From: Ruminococcus sp. OA3
GTDB taxonomy: Bacteria > Bacillota > Clostridia > Lachnospirales > Lachnospiraceae
Direction: 5' to 3'
Assembly: GCF_022440845.1 (NCBI RefSeq)
Contig: NZ_JAKNTO010000001.1
Span: 2,294,001 to 2,358,000 of the forward strand
DNA length: 64,000 nt
Shown here: positions 45,802 to 56,263 of the stretch, piece by piece
How the letters are laid out: each line of letters opens with the position of its first letter
Position numbering within the stretch: the stretch's first letter is position 1
Translations under genes and position numbers: made by a program
Notes under the pieces: generated by a model
What the model was told of the DNA's origin: nothing
Seen by the model: only the letters and a program-made list of their open reading frames with translations
Databases searched by the model: none

Positions 45802-47268
45802 TTGAAGTACGATTGTTTAATGTATGAGAGGGTTTTCCAGATACTCAAAAATAAAATTGAATGCGGATTATTACCGGCAGGTTCAAGTCTCCCATCACGG
45901 ATCAATTTGCAAAGGGAATTTAATACATCAGAGAAAACAATCCGGCATGCACTGGCAATGTTGGAGAAAACGGGACTGATTCAGACACAACAGAGGAAGC
46001 GGCCGGTGGTAAGTCAAAATCAGGATTGGGGACATTTTGCTACAAGGCTTGCGGTGAAGAAAATCAATGCCGAGATCACCAACGATCTGTTGAAAACAGG
46101 TGTGCTCTTATCTTATCCGATCATTAAAAGCGGGCTGAATCTGTGCCGGCAGGAAGACTTGAAAATACCGCGCAAAATTTTGGACAATGTTAAAGTAGAA
46201 AACGCAGTAGAATTTTGGAGGCAGACCAAACGGTTTGTGAGATTTTTCGTTGCCCGGAATGAAAACCAATTATGTTTATGCGCAGTGGACAGTCTGGGAC
46301 TTGAGGAATTGAAGCCAGCAGTGGATACCATGGAGATCAGGACGGTGCTATATGAACAGCTGGATGACTTCATGCGTATTCTTGAATCTGGGCAGCCTCC
46401 TGAAAACGCTTATTTTGACGACCTCTCTGGTTTATACGGATTTTCATATGGAAAAGAGTTTTTAATTGATGTTCCTCCTGATTCCACGCTCATCCTTGGG
46501 AAAAAACAACTGGAAAAATTGTTAGAAGGGGCTGAAATGAGATATTCGGCTGTATATATGGACCTTCTGGGCCTTATCGCGGTAGGGCGTTTCCAGCCGG
46601 GTGACAAGCTCCCCACACACAGAGAACTTCAGAAATTATACAATGTCAGTGTGGACACCACCAGCAAGGCCATAAAGATCATGCAGGAATGGGGCGTTGT
46701 AAAAACGATTCGTGGAAGTGGTATTTATGTGGAGATGGACCTGTCTGAGATGAAGAAAATACAGATCCCTCCCCATTTGATCGCGCATCATGTCCGCCGT
46801 TACCTTGATAGCATGGAATTACTTGCACTCACCATAGAAGGGGCGGCCGTCTGCGCAGCTCCCCACATTACACCGGAAGAAATAGAGGCGGCAAAAGACA
46901 AAACAGATTATCTTTGGAATGTTGATTACCTGTATGGCCGCAGTCCCTCTATACTCCTGGGGATTATAACAGAGCATATAGAAATAGAAGGATTGAATAC
47001 GATCTACACACTCCTCCAAAGAAATCTCCGGATTGGCCGAAGCATCCCGGCTATGGTTGACACGGTTAAAACAGAAGAGAGTATCCAGATCCACACACAA
47101 TGTGTAGAAGCACTGGACATTCTTTCCCAAGGGAACCATGAGGCATTTTCCAGGAAGTCATCCCGGATATTTCAATACATCTACCGCGTTGTTATTCAGG
47201 AATGTAAGAGGCTGGGGTACTATGAGGCGGCAATGGAGGTCTACGATGGCAGCGCATTGTGGAAATAG
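45802..47268 (+). CDS. GntR-type regulator with two winged helices
   Basis: A 488-residue DNA-binding regulator with an unusual layout. It has two GntR-like winged-helix domains: one at about 8-70 (LPSRINLQREFNTSEKTIRHAL) and one at about 247-311 (GDKLPTHRELQKLYNVSVDT). The region between is alpha/beta and not recognised, and the C-terminal 175 residues are mostly helical, as in GntR effector-binding domains. The start is TTG 45802, with AAGGGGAAA upstream. It may regulate the island. Two DNA-binding units in one chain could bind two half-sites without dimerisation, which is inference. Confidence 0.8.
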   Translation: MKYDCLMYERVFQILKNKIECGLLPAGSSLPSRINLQREFNTSEKTIRHALAMLEKTGLIQTQQRKRPVVSQNQDWGHFATRLAVKKINAEITNDLLKTGVLLSYPIIKSGLNLCRQEDLKIPRKILDNVKVENAVEFWRQTKRFVRFFVARNENQLCLCAVDSLGLEELKPAVDTMEIRTVLYEQLDDFMRILESGQPPENAYFDDLSGLYGFSYGKEFLIDVPPDSTLILGKKQLEKLLEGAEMRYSAVYMDLLGLIAVGRFQPGDKLPTHRELQKLYNVSVDTTSKAIKIMQEWGVVKTIRGSGIYVEMDLSEMKKIQIPPHLIAHHVRRYLDSMELLALTIEGAAVCAAPHITPEEIEAAKDKTDYLWNVDYLYGRSPSILLGIITEHIEIEGLNTIYTLLQRNLRIGRSIPAMVDTVKTEESIQIHTQCVEALDILSQGNHEAFSRKSSRIFQYIYRVVIQECKRLGYYEAAMEVYDGSALWK

Positions 47269-47320
47269 CCAATGCCCCATGCCCGGACCGAATAACTTAT
47301 AAAATATGGGGGATATGGAT

Positions 47321-48694
47321 ATGACTGAGGAAGACAGAATCAAAGAGGTGCTTTATAAATTTGAAGACGGGGGTCTCATATCAAAAGATCAGGATAAAAT
47401 TTTGTCCTGTCTTTCAGACACTATCATAGGGATCGGGATCGGTGAACAAGGATTTGTGACTTCCAAAAACGATATTATAAATGTATTCACAGCTGGGATT
47501 AAAGAGGAAAATGAAGTGTCCCATTTCCTCGATTTTGGACGTACAGAGATAAGGCTCCTGAGAGAAGATATGTCTGTACTTTGTGCCGATGTGATCGTGA
47601 CGGCAAAATGTCAGGAAATGGTGACTCAAAGCAGGTTTTCGCAGTCACTGACCCTTATAAAAGAGGAGAACGAATGGAAGATCTGCTGCCTGCACGCTTC
47701 AACCCCGATAGTTACGGAGGAGAATATTGATGCGTATCCCCTCAAATTCGCAGAGAAAACACTGCAAAGCCTACGGGATAAAATCGGTGAAGAAGTATAC
47801 GCCGTGGAGGAGCAGTATCGTATGGCCGTGCTTTCAGACACCATAGCGTTCTATATCGTTAATTTCTCTAAAGACATTTATGAAAAATGCCAGCTTAACA
47901 GTGAAATATGTGCATATGTTGAAGATGGAACCCCTTATGAGCAGTATGCCAGGGAGCACATATCCGATTATGTGGCAGTGGAAGACAGAGAGTCATATCT
48001 AAAATTTTTTTTATTAAAAAATATTGATAGAGCCTATCAAAATGATGAACAGGAAGTCAAATACGAATATAGGATGAGGAGTGGTAAAAAAGGCTCATTT
48101 ATTTGGGTGATGACGGTTATCCGGCTGATCACTGACATTGTAACTGGTGAGAGAAAAGGAATCATGTATGTCAAAAATATCGACGATTCAAAGCGCCAGC
48201 AGATCGTTATGCAGAAGCGTGCGGAGTATGACACGATCCTGAGTATCTACAACAAGAATACATTTAATTTACGTGTGGACAGCCTTTCAAAACAAAGCAG
48301 CGGTGTTTTCATGATACTGGATATTGATGATTTCAAAACCATAAATGATACCCTCGGCCACCCCTTTGGTGATAAAGTATTGATCATAATAGCAGATATA
48401 TTGAGGACCACCTTTCCGGAAGATGCTGTGATTGGGCGGTTAGGAGGGGATGAGTTTGGTATCTTCCTTCCAGAGGATTACGGCCGTAAACAGATGGAGA
48501 TATATATGAAACTATTATATGGCCGTATATCCGGATACCTGTTTAAAGAGGATGCAAGAGGTAAAGTCTCCTTCAGTGTCGGAATTGCGTTTTCAAAGGG
48601 GAAAAGCTTTGCTGACTTTTATAAAGATGCAGATGCAGCGCTATATTTTTCCAAACATGGTGGAAAAAACAGTTTTTCTTTTTATGAAGATTAA
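47321..48694 (+). CDS. Diguanylate cyclase with NTF2-like and PAS domains
   Basis: A 457-residue cytoplasmic protein. The N-terminal part (about 1-130) looks like a SnoaL/NTF2-like domain (DTIIGIGIGEQGFVTSKNDI, then strands ending in WKICCLHAS). A PAS domain (about 165-290) and a GGDEF domain (about 300-457) follow. The catalytic GGDEF motif (375-379) is intact, as is the LDIDDFKTINDT metal-binding segment. No I-site Arg-x-x-Asp is present at the usual place, so feedback inhibition may be absent. ATG 47321 is preferred because GGGGGA lies 7 bases upstream; ATG 47306 and 47315 also occur. It is probably cotranscribed with the downstream kinase gene. Confidence 0.85.
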   Translation: MTEEDRIKEVLYKFEDGGLISKDQDKILSCLSDTIIGIGIGEQGFVTSKNDIINVFTAGIKEENEVSHFLDFGRTEIRLLREDMSVLCADVIVTAKCQEMVTQSRFSQSLTLIKEENEWKICCLHASTPIVTEENIDAYPLKFAEKTLQSLRDKIGEEVYAVEEQYRMAVLSDTIAFYIVNFSKDIYEKCQLNSEICAYVEDGTPYEQYAREHISDYVAVEDRESYLKFFLLKNIDRAYQNDEQEVKYEYRMRSGKKGSFIWVMTVIRLITDIVTGERKGIMYVKNIDDSKRQQIVMQKRAEYDTILSIYNKNTFNLRVDSLSKQSSGVFMILDIDDFKTINDTLGHPFGDKVLIIIADILRTTFPEDAVIGRLGGDEFGIFLPEDYGRKQMEIYMKLLYGRISGYLFKEDARGKVSFSVGIAFSKGKSFADFYKDADAALYFSKHGGKNSFSFYED

Positions 48695-48716
48695 TGCGCG
48701 AATGGAGGGATATCAA

Positions 48717-51293
48717 ATGTATAAAAAACTGGGAAAGTTAAGAGAGGATGTCCTCAGTGTCTTATGGGCATCGTCTGATTTTGAAGCGGCAATCTATGAG
48801 GCGCTTGCCATGATTGGAGAATTGTTTGCCGCGAGCAGTGTTTACTTAACCGAAATTTCCAACAACAAAGTGATGAATATTTATTTTTGGAAACCGGAGG
48901 GATCGACTGGGGAGCCAATCGAACAGACGGAACGTATCACCCAGGATTTCTTTGACAAGACAAGGCATCTTATTGGAGACAAAGAGATACTGTGTTTGTG
49001 CCTGGATGACACGGAGGGAAGCATCACGGAAGTGTTTCGGGAATGCGGTACACGCACAGTCCTGCTGTGTCCGATCAGGCAGGAGAACAGCTGCGCTTAT
49101 TTGGGTGTTTCCGATTCTACCTCGTGCAGGAAAGATTGGGAAAATGATGAAATCATACGGACCGGGCTTCTCACCCTATCTAAAGTGATCGGTACCTTCC
49201 TCTTAAAAACACGCTACACAAAACGGAGTGAGCAGACCCGGCAGAACCTTGAGGAATCCCTCCATGCTTCCAAACAACGGACCGATACCGCCAATGCACT
49301 GCTGGACGGCATCTCTGCCGGTGTCATTGTCGTAAACATTTATCCCGATGGCCGTGCCAATCCACAGTACGGTAATCTGGGACTGTACCGTATGCTTCGC
49401 ATACCCCGCACCGCAAAAGACGCGGTTGTTCCCGATCTCAATGCCGCCCCTCTGGAGGGGGAGTATTTCGAGGATTTCTTTGCAAATATCCCAGAGCCGG
49501 ATTACAGCAGGGTACGAAGAGAATATAAAGCGGGTTTTTCCAAAGACCACTTTACGGTAAAAAAATACCGCCTACTCCGGGGCGACGGAACCTATGTCTG
49601 GGTGAATGCGGATTTAAATTTACGTGAGAGCACTCCGGAATACAGGACTTATTACGCCACCTATACGGATATGTCTGAGGAACATTACCTGCAGTCAGGC
49701 CTGGAGGAAATGTTGGCCAGGGAGCAGGAGATCACCGGGAAATTGGAAAAGGCCAATCAGGCCAAGGCAGAGTTCCTTTCCCATATGAGCCATGATATCC
49801 GCACGCCGATGAATGCTATCATGGGAATGACAACACTTGCCAAATCATACATAGATAATCCCGCCAGGGTTTTAGACTATCTGGAGAAAATAGCGTCCTC
49901 CTCAAAACTGCTGCTCAACATTATCAATGAGGTTCTGGATATGTCGAAGATGGAGAGCGGACACATTGTACTTGCAGAAGAAAATGTGGATCTGGCGGAT
50001 ATGGTACAGGGCGTTGTGACCATGATACAGCCTCTGCTTGCGGGCAAACATTTGAAATTCAAGGCGCGGAACAACGATGTTGCCCATGAAAAGATTATCA
50101 GTGACATGCAGCGGTTACAGCAGCTGCTCATCAATTTACTTTCCAACGCAGTCAAGTACACGCCTGACGGGGGAGAGGTGCTGCTGGAGATCAACGAGAC
50201 ACCATCGGATCGTGGGGGGTACGCCCGGTATCAATTTATTGTGGCAGACACCGGGATTGGGATATCATCCGATTTCTTAAGCCGGATATTTGAGCCGTTT
50301 GAGCGGGTGGAGGACGAGCGGATTAAATCTGTCCAGGGTACGGGGTTGGGCCTGGCCATCTGTAAGACGGTCACGGAGATGATGGGCGGACAGATTTTGG
50401 TAGAGTCCGAATGGGGAAAAGGGAGCCGGTTCACCGCCACACTTTATCTGCGGATTGAGGAAGAACCCATTGACGACTCAGAGTTGGCAGGGCTGTCGGT
50501 CCTTGTCGTAGATGATGACGAGATCGTCTGCAGCAATACCTGTAAGCGGCTGACTGATCTGGGCATGACAGCCGAGTGGGTCATGGACGGTAAGGATGCT
50601 GTTGATAAGGTTCTGCAAGCCCATCAGTCAGGCAGGGATTATTTTTCCGTCATTATGGATCTCAAAATGCCCTGGATGGATGGGATGCAGGCAATACGTC
50701 TGATACGTGAAAAGGTCGGTTATGAACTGCCCGTTATTATCATCTCCGCCTACGATCTGTCTGAGCAGATGGACCAGGCACAGGAGGCGGGGGTAAATGG
50801 CTTTATCACCAAGCCCCTGTTCCGTTCCCATCTTGTCTATAAACTGAAGCAGTTCCTGCGGGGAAATAGACATGGTTCCCCAACGGTCAGAGCAGAGCAG
50901 GAACGTCACTATTGCGGGCAGCGCCTGTTACTGGTGGAGGACAATGAACTGAATCGGGAGATCGCAGTGGAGCTGCTTGCCGCAACCGGTACGGAGATAG
51001 AGACGGCCGAAAATGGAAAAATCGCCCTTGCAAAGGTACAATCCTCGCCTCCGGACTATTACCAGTTGATTTTTATGGATGTTCAGATGCCCGTTATGGA
51101 TGGCTGTACCGCAGCAGCAGCGATTCGGAATTTAGAACGTAATGATACAAAAACACTCCCCATTGTTGCTATGACGGCCAATGCTTTCTACGATGACCGG
51201 CAGAGGACCAAAGAAGCCGGTATGAACGACCATCTTGAGAAACCTATTGATTTAGAGCGTCTATATCAAGTTCTGCATCGTTATCTCATCTGA
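48717..51293 (+). CDS. Soluble hybrid kinase with GAF and PAS domains
   Basis: An 858-residue kinase without membrane helices. A GAF-like domain (about 10-165), a PAS domain (about 192-322), HisKA with the His in MSHDIRTP (H359), the ATPase domain (about 455-580, NAVKYTP, GTGLGL), and two receivers follow, with D648 in VIMDLKMPWMDG and D788 in IFMDVQMPVMDG, both intact. ATG 48717 has GGAGGG 7 bases upstream; the frame stays open upstream inside the previous gene. The signal would be intracellular. The partner is unknown; the HPt protein of the island could be shared. Confidence 0.9.
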   Translation: MYKKLGKLREDVLSVLWASSDFEAAIYEALAMIGELFAASSVYLTEISNNKVMNIYFWKPEGSTGEPIEQTERITQDFFDKTRHLIGDKEILCLCLDDTEGSITEVFRECGTRTVLLCPIRQENSCAYLGVSDSTSCRKDWENDEIIRTGLLTLSKVIGTFLLKTRYTKRSEQTRQNLEESLHASKQRTDTANALLDGISAGVIVVNIYPDGRANPQYGNLGLYRMLRIPRTAKDAVVPDLNAAPLEGEYFEDFFANIPEPDYSRVRREYKAGFSKDHFTVKKYRLLRGDGTYVWVNADLNLRESTPEYRTYYATYTDMSEEHYLQSGLEEMLAREQEITGKLEKANQAKAEFLSHMSHDIRTPMNAIMGMTTLAKSYIDNPARVLDYLEKIASSSKLLLNIINEVLDMSKMESGHIVLAEENVDLADMVQGVVTMIQPLLAGKHLKFKARNNDVAHEKIISDMQRLQQLLINLLSNAVKYTPDGGEVLLEINETPSDRGGYARYQFIVADTGIGISSDFLSRIFEPFERVEDERIKSVQGTGLGLAICKTVTEMMGGQILVESEWGKGSRFTATLYLRIEEEPIDDSELAGLSVLVVDDDEIVCSNTCKRLTDLGMTAEWVMDGKDAVDKVLQAHQSGRDYFSVIMDLKMPWMDGMQAIRLIREKVGYELPVIIISAYDLSEQMDQAQEAGVNGFITKPLFRSHLVYKLKQFLRGNRHGSPTVRAEQERHYCGQRLLLVEDNELNREIAVELLAATGTEIETAENGKIALAKVQSSPPDYYQLIFMDVQMPVMDGCTAAAAIRNLERNDTKTLPIVAMTANAFYDDRQRTKEAGMNDHLEKPIDLERLYQVLHRYLI

Positions 51294-51385
51294 AAATTAT
51301 AGTTACCTATAAATATAAAATTGGCGTCATGCCGCAGAGTCTGAAGCAGACATATATAAGATTAAAAGAAGGAGATATAAATACA

Positions 51386-54300
51386 ATGGAAAACAATGGC
51401 CATGAAACGCTGAAACGCCAGTCAAAATATTGTGTTGGCATTGGAGCCTCCGCGGGAGGTGTGGAGGCTTTGCAGGAACTTTTTCGGAATATGCCGGTTG
51501 ATACAGGTGCCTCCTTCATCGTTGTACAGCACCTGTCCCCAGACTCCGTGAGCATGATGGATCAGATCCTTCAGAAGTCAGTTAAAATGCCGGTAAGGCT
51601 GGCGGAGGAAAATATGGAACTTAGGCCCAACGAGATCTACTTAAACGTGCCGGGGATGTTATTGGAGGTAGAAGCGGGAAGGCTGCATCTAAAACCAGTG
51701 CAGGACCGGCTGCAGCGCTATACCCCCATCAATCAGATGTTCAATTCACTTGCAGCGGAAAATGATATCCATACTATTGCAGTGATCCTCTCAGGAAGTG
51801 GGTCGGACGGTACGATCGGCATAGGATCAGTTAAGGAAAACGGGGGGATCATTATTGTACAGAAGCCTTTGGAAGCACAGTACGCCTCCATGCCCCAGAG
51901 TGCGCTTTCTACAGGATTGGTGGATCTGACAGAGAAAGTATCTAAAATTGGATTGGCTATACGGGATTATTTAAAAAACCCCAACATCCAATACATCCAT
52001 CATGAGGATGGCATTGAGGATGAAGAAATGGGCCGGTATTTTGACCAGGTGATCGACGCGGTAACGAGGTATTCCGATATTGATTTCACGGCCTACAAAC
52101 CGAATACCATATTTCGCCGGATCGAACGCCGCATAGCCATCAACAAATTTGCCGGAATTGAGGAATATATTGACCATTTGCTCTCCTCAGAGGAAGAAAA
52201 GCGGCTTTTATGCAGTGACCTTCTTATTGGGGTAACTTCCTTCTTTCGGGATGAGGCAGCTTTCAGGAGTCTTGGTGAACAGGTGCTGTCTGTGCTGCTC
52301 CGCGCAAAACGGTCTGTCCGCATCTGGAGTATCGCCTGTTCCACCGGTGAGGAGGCGTATTCCATTGCGATCATGGTCTGCGAATATATGGAGCGGTTAA
52401 AGTGCAATGTGGATGTGAAGATTTTTGCTACAGACACGGACCCGGATGCCATAGCAGTGGCCCAGAAAGGCTTCTACAACGAGGGAAATCTAAGCGATGT
52501 AAGTGATGACATTATAGAGAAATATTTTGACAAGAAAGAGGGGAGGTATGTTGTCAAGGACCTGATCCGCAAGATGATCGTTTTTGCCAAACATAATATA
52601 TTCAGGGATGCCCCGTTCTCCAAATTGGATCTTATTGTCTGCAGGAATATGTTTATCTATGTGAAAACAGAGGTGCAGCAGCGTGCCATTGAAAATTTTT
52701 ACCATCTCCTCAATGAGGGCGGATATCTGTTCCTTGGCAGCAGCGAATCTCTGGGTGATATGGATAAGGCGTTTGAATCGTTGGACCGGAAGTGGAAAAT
52801 CTATATTAAAATAAAAGGTTACCATACAGAAAATAATGGTTTCTATCTATGGGATAATCTGTATCACCCACGGCAGTCAACGGATTCCCCTTCTGCCAGC
52901 CAGCGCTCAAAAGTTCAGGCTGCCAATATTTTTGAGAAAATTCTTTTTGCGTTTGCAGGTCCGTCAGTCCTGGTGGACGGTTTTGGAAAGATCGTACAGA
53001 TTATCCAGGGCGGAGGCAAGTATTTAAGCCTGCAGGATGGGACGTTTGATAATTCCATCAGTTCCTGCTTTGCCCCGAGCCTTACGATTCTTCTAAACCA
53101 CATTATGGAGGAGCTAAAGGAAGAAGGGAGTTCTGTTATCGAGAGAAGTGTGGCCGGAGTAGCCGATTATCCGAACGAATGCCTGAAGATTAAAATAAGC
53201 TACTTTAACATTGAAGGTGAAGACTACTATCTGATCCAGATTGGGATCGGGCAGATCATAAAGGAAGAACCGGTCGGTGAAATTTCACTGGATATCAGTG
53301 AGTTAAAAAACAGCCGTATCAGTCAGCTTGAAAAGGAGCTGGGGGAAAGCAACTGGAAGCTGTCACTGGCGATGGAGGAGTCAGAATCCCGTAACGAAGA
53401 GCTTCAGGCAACCAATGAGGAACTGATGGCTTCCAACGAGGAACTGCAGAGCACGAATGAAGAGATGCAGTCAATCAATGAAGAACTGTATACCATTAAC
53501 GCAGAGCACCAGAGTAAGATTGTGGAACTGACCACGGCATACACAGACTTTGACAATCTGCTGGTCAATGCAGAGGTAGGGGCTCTTTATGTGGACCGTG
53601 ATATGAAGATCCGCAAGATCACACCCATTATGCTGCAGAATACCAATCTCCTCCCTACTGATTTGGGGCGCCCGGTATACCATATTAATTTCATTGATAC
53701 ATACGAAGCCTTTATTTCCGATGTGAAAACGGTATCTGAGACAGGGGCGATCATTGAAAAAGAAGTGACGGATGCCAATAACATCATATGGCTGGTACGG
53801 ATCCGGCCCTACCACGAAAAGCCGGAACAGGTGGGTGGTTTGCTGGTGACCATGTTTGATATCACAAAACGGCTGGAGGCGGCAAAATTTGAACTAAAGC
53901 AGCTGACGGACAGTGTTCCTGGCGGCGTAGTGCGGATGCACTACGACAGAGAGCTGGTGATCGACTATGCCAACGACAGCTTCTATGCACTGACCGGTTA
54001 CAGTCCTGCCGAGGTAAAAAGGCAGTTTAACAACCACTTCAGCCGCATGATATTACGTGAGGACTGGGAGAAAATGGAACGGCAGATAGAAGCGGCCGCA
54101 GACGGGGACGGGATATTAAAAGAGGAATACCGCGGCTGTGTACCTGGACTGCCTGTCAGGTGGTATTCCATTCAGGCAGCGGTATTTGGGGCAGACGGTC
54201 TGATCGAACTTCAAGGCATCATCATGGATATCTCAAAGATAAAAGACTATGAACAGCAGTTGAAAAAAGAACGGGATAATTATGACACGCTTTATCAAAA

Positions 54301-56212
54301 TATGCTCTGCGGAATCGCACAGTACGAATATGGTGACAAGACCATGCGCTTTGTGAGCATGAATCCAGAGGCAATCCGTATGCTGGGCTATTCTTCCACG
54401 GAAGAGTTTAAAAACCTTGGCGGACCAACAATGCTGGAGATCACTTTTGAGGAGGACAGGGAAGAGATCGCGGGAATGATGCTGGCTCTTAAAAAGAGAG
54501 GGGACTCCGCCAGCTTTGATCACCGCATTGTCCGTGCAGACGGGGTAATCCGATGGGTGACGGGAGCTTCAAAACTTATCGCGGCTCCCGACGGCAAGTT
54601 GCTGATACAAAGCACATTTATAGATACAACAGAGGAGAAAGCCACACTGAAGCAACTCAAGGACGAAAGGGACCGTTATGACCTTTTGTATGAAACTTCG
54701 TATAACATGGCAGTGTGCGGTGTGATCCAGGCGGATATCGAAAGCGGTAAAGTACTCGCTGTTAACAGGGAGGCAGTCAACCTTCTCGGCGCTGATACAG
54801 CTGAACTCGAAAGAGAACTGTTCGATCAGCAGACAGAAGACAGCGGGAAGGATGGCCTGAATTTAAGCAGTATCGGTAAACTGATGCAGTCCGTAAAAAT
54901 GGAGGAGCGCAGACGTCTGACCGGGGTTCTTAAACTGAAGGACAGGAATATGCCCATTGAGGGTGCTGTGGATCTTATAATGGAGGACAACGGCGCGAGG
55001 GTGGTACAGTTTACGTTTCTGGACAGCACAGAGAGGGAACTGCTGCGTGAGGCGGAGACCAAGCTTGCAGTTGCCACAAAATCCAATAAGGCCAAATCGT
55101 ATTTTCTCTCCAAAATGAGCCATGAGATTCGGACTCCTCTTAACGGGATCGTGGGCATGATCGACAGTGCACTGCTTTGTCGCCATGACGGGGAAAAACT
55201 GCAGGATTGTTTAAATAAGCTAAAACGCTCCTCCCTTCACCTGCAGCAGCTGGTCAGTGATGTATTGGATCTGTCAAAAATCGAGAGCGGGAAGATGGAG
55301 CTTGATATGGAACCGGTGGACTTAAGGCTGCTGCTTTCCGATGTGATCGGTGAATTCGATGCATTAGCCAAAGAAAAAGGGGTCGGTCTCACCCACGCGG
55401 GAAAATTGCTTCACAGGTATGTGATGACAGATAAAGTGAAACTGCATAAGATACTGGCAAATCTTACCGGAAATGCACTTAAATTCGTTGACAGTTCTGG
55501 TATCGTGCTGCTGAATATTGAGGAAGCTGCAATGACAGCGGGGGAAGCTAAATTTACGTTCCAGGTCCAGGACAATGGGAAAGGCATCCGCGAAGAGGAT
55601 CAGGAACGCATCTTTGAGGCGTTTGATCAGGGCTCACATGACAAGTTATACGGAAATTCAGGGAGTGGGCTGGGCCTGACCATCTGTAAAAACCTGGTGG
55701 AGATGCTGGGCGGTGAGCTGAAAGTCGAAAGCATCGAAGGCGCTGGAACGGAGTTTTCCTTTACACTCACGATGGAAATCCTGGATGAGGATAAAAAGCA
55801 GGAAATCCTGCCTATGTGCGATGCCCGCTATAAGGGGCTGCGTGTTATGGTAGCGGAGGATAATCTCATCAATGGAGAGATTGCAGAAACGCTTCTGCGT
55901 TCTTTTGGATTTGAGGTGGATTTAGTGCTGAATGGAAAAGAGGCTGTCGACAAGTTTACCGGATCACCGGAAGAAACTTACAGTATCGTCCTTATGGACA
56001 TCCAGATGCCGGTCATGAATGGATATGATGCTGCCCGTCAGATACGGGACTGCGGACATGCAGACGCAAAAACCATTCCTATTCTGGCGATGAGTGCCAA
56101 TGCATTTCAGGAGGATATAGCGCGTTCCCTGGATTCCGGAATGAATGAGCATCTGTCGAAACCGATTGATATGGAAAAACTGTTTCACAGTATCTTAAAC
56201 TATATGGATTGA
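51386..56212 (+). CDS. CheB-CheR-PAS-histidine kinase-receiver fusion
   Basis: A 1608-residue protein. The CheB methylesterase domain (about 14-200) has its likely catalytic triad S22 (GASAGG), H49 and D141. The CheR methyltransferase (about 215-475) has [13 protein letters not shown] for S-adenosylmethionine and [12 protein letters not shown] coiled coil (about 640-720, repeats of NEEL) follows, then three or four PAS domains (about 720-1215), HisKA with H1246 in KMSHEIRTP, the ATPase domain (about 1350-1465) and a receiver with D1538. ATG 51386 has AGAAGGAG about 10 bases upstream. No CheA, CheW or chemoreceptor gene lies in the window, so the methylation target may be unusual. All catalytic residues seem intact. 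Confidence 0.9.
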   Translation: MENNGHETLKRQSKYCVGIGASAGGVEALQELFRNMPVDTGASFIVVQHLSPDSVSMMDQILQKSVKMPVRLAEENMELRPNEIYLNVPGMLLEVEAGRLHLKPVQDRLQRYTPINQMFNSLAAENDIHTIAVILSGSGSDGTIGIGSVKENGGIIIVQKPLEAQYASMPQSALSTGLVDLTEKVSKIGLAIRDYLKNPNIQYIHHEDGIEDEEMGRYFDQVIDAVTRYSDIDFTAYKPNTIFRRIERRIAINKFAGIEEYIDHLLSSEEEKRLLCSDLLIGVTSFFRDEAAFRSLGEQVLSVLLRAKRSVRIWSIACSTGEEAYSIAIMVCEYMERLKCNVDVKIFATDTDPDAIAVAQKGFYNEGNLSDVSDDIIEKYFDKKEGRYVVKDLIRKMIVFAKHNIFRDAPFSKLDLIVCRNMFIYVKTEVQQRAIENFYHLLNEGGYLFLGSSESLGDMDKAFESLDRKWKIYIKIKGYHTENNGFYLWDNLYHPRQSTDSPSASQRSKVQAANIFEKILFAFAGPSVLVDGFGKIVQIIQGGGKYLSLQDGTFDNSISSCFAPSLTILLNHIMEELKEEGSSVIERSVAGVADYPNECLKIKISYFNIEGEDYYLIQIGIGQIIKEEPVGEISLDISELKNSRISQLEKELGESNWKLSLAMEESESRNEELQATNEELMASNEELQSTNEEMQSINEELYTINAEHQSKIVELTTAYTDFDNLLVNAEVGALYVDRDMKIRKITPIMLQNTNLLPTDLGRPVYHINFIDTYEAFISDVKTVSETGAIIEKEVTDANNIIWLVRIRPYHEKPEQVGGLLVTMFDITKRLEAAKFELKQLTDSVPGGVVRMHYDRELVIDYANDSFYALTGYSPAEVKRQFNNHFSRMILREDWEKMERQIEAAADGDGILKEEYRGCVPGLPVRWYSIQAAVFGADGLIELQGIIMDISKIKDYEQQLKKERDNYDTLYQNMLCGIAQYEYGDKTMRFVSMNPEAIRMLGYSSTEEFKNLGGPTMLEITFEEDREEIAGMMLALKKRGDSASFDHRIVRADGVIRWVTGASKLIAAPDGKLLIQSTFIDTTEEKATLKQLKDERDRYDLLYETSYNMAVCGVIQADIESGKVLAVNREAVNLLGADTAELERELFDQQTEDSGKDGLNLSSIGKLMQSVKMEERRRLTGVLKLKDRNMPIEGAVDLIMEDNGARVVQFTFLDSTERELLREAETKLAVATKSNKAKSYFLSKMSHEIRTPLNGIVGMIDSALLCRHDGEKLQDCLNKLKRSSLHLQQLVSDVLDLSKIESGKMELDMEPVDLRLLLSDVIGEFDALAKEKGVGLTHAGKLLHRYVMTDKVKLHKILANLTGNALKFVDSSGIVLLNIEEAAMTAGEAKFTFQVQDNGKGIREEDQERIFEAFDQGSHDKLYGNSGSGLGLTICKNLVEMLGGELKVESIEGAGTEFSFTLTMEILDEDKKQEILPMCDARYKGLRVMVAEDNLINGEIAETLLRSFGFEVDLVLNGKEAVDKFTGSPEETYSIVLMDIQMPVMNGYDAARQIRDCGHADAKTIPILAMSANAFQEDIARSLDSGMNEHLSKPIDMEKLFHSILNYMD

Positions 56213-56263
56213 TTATGCTTCCACATGGTCACATTTGTTAGTCAAATAAAGGGGGAAGTGCGA

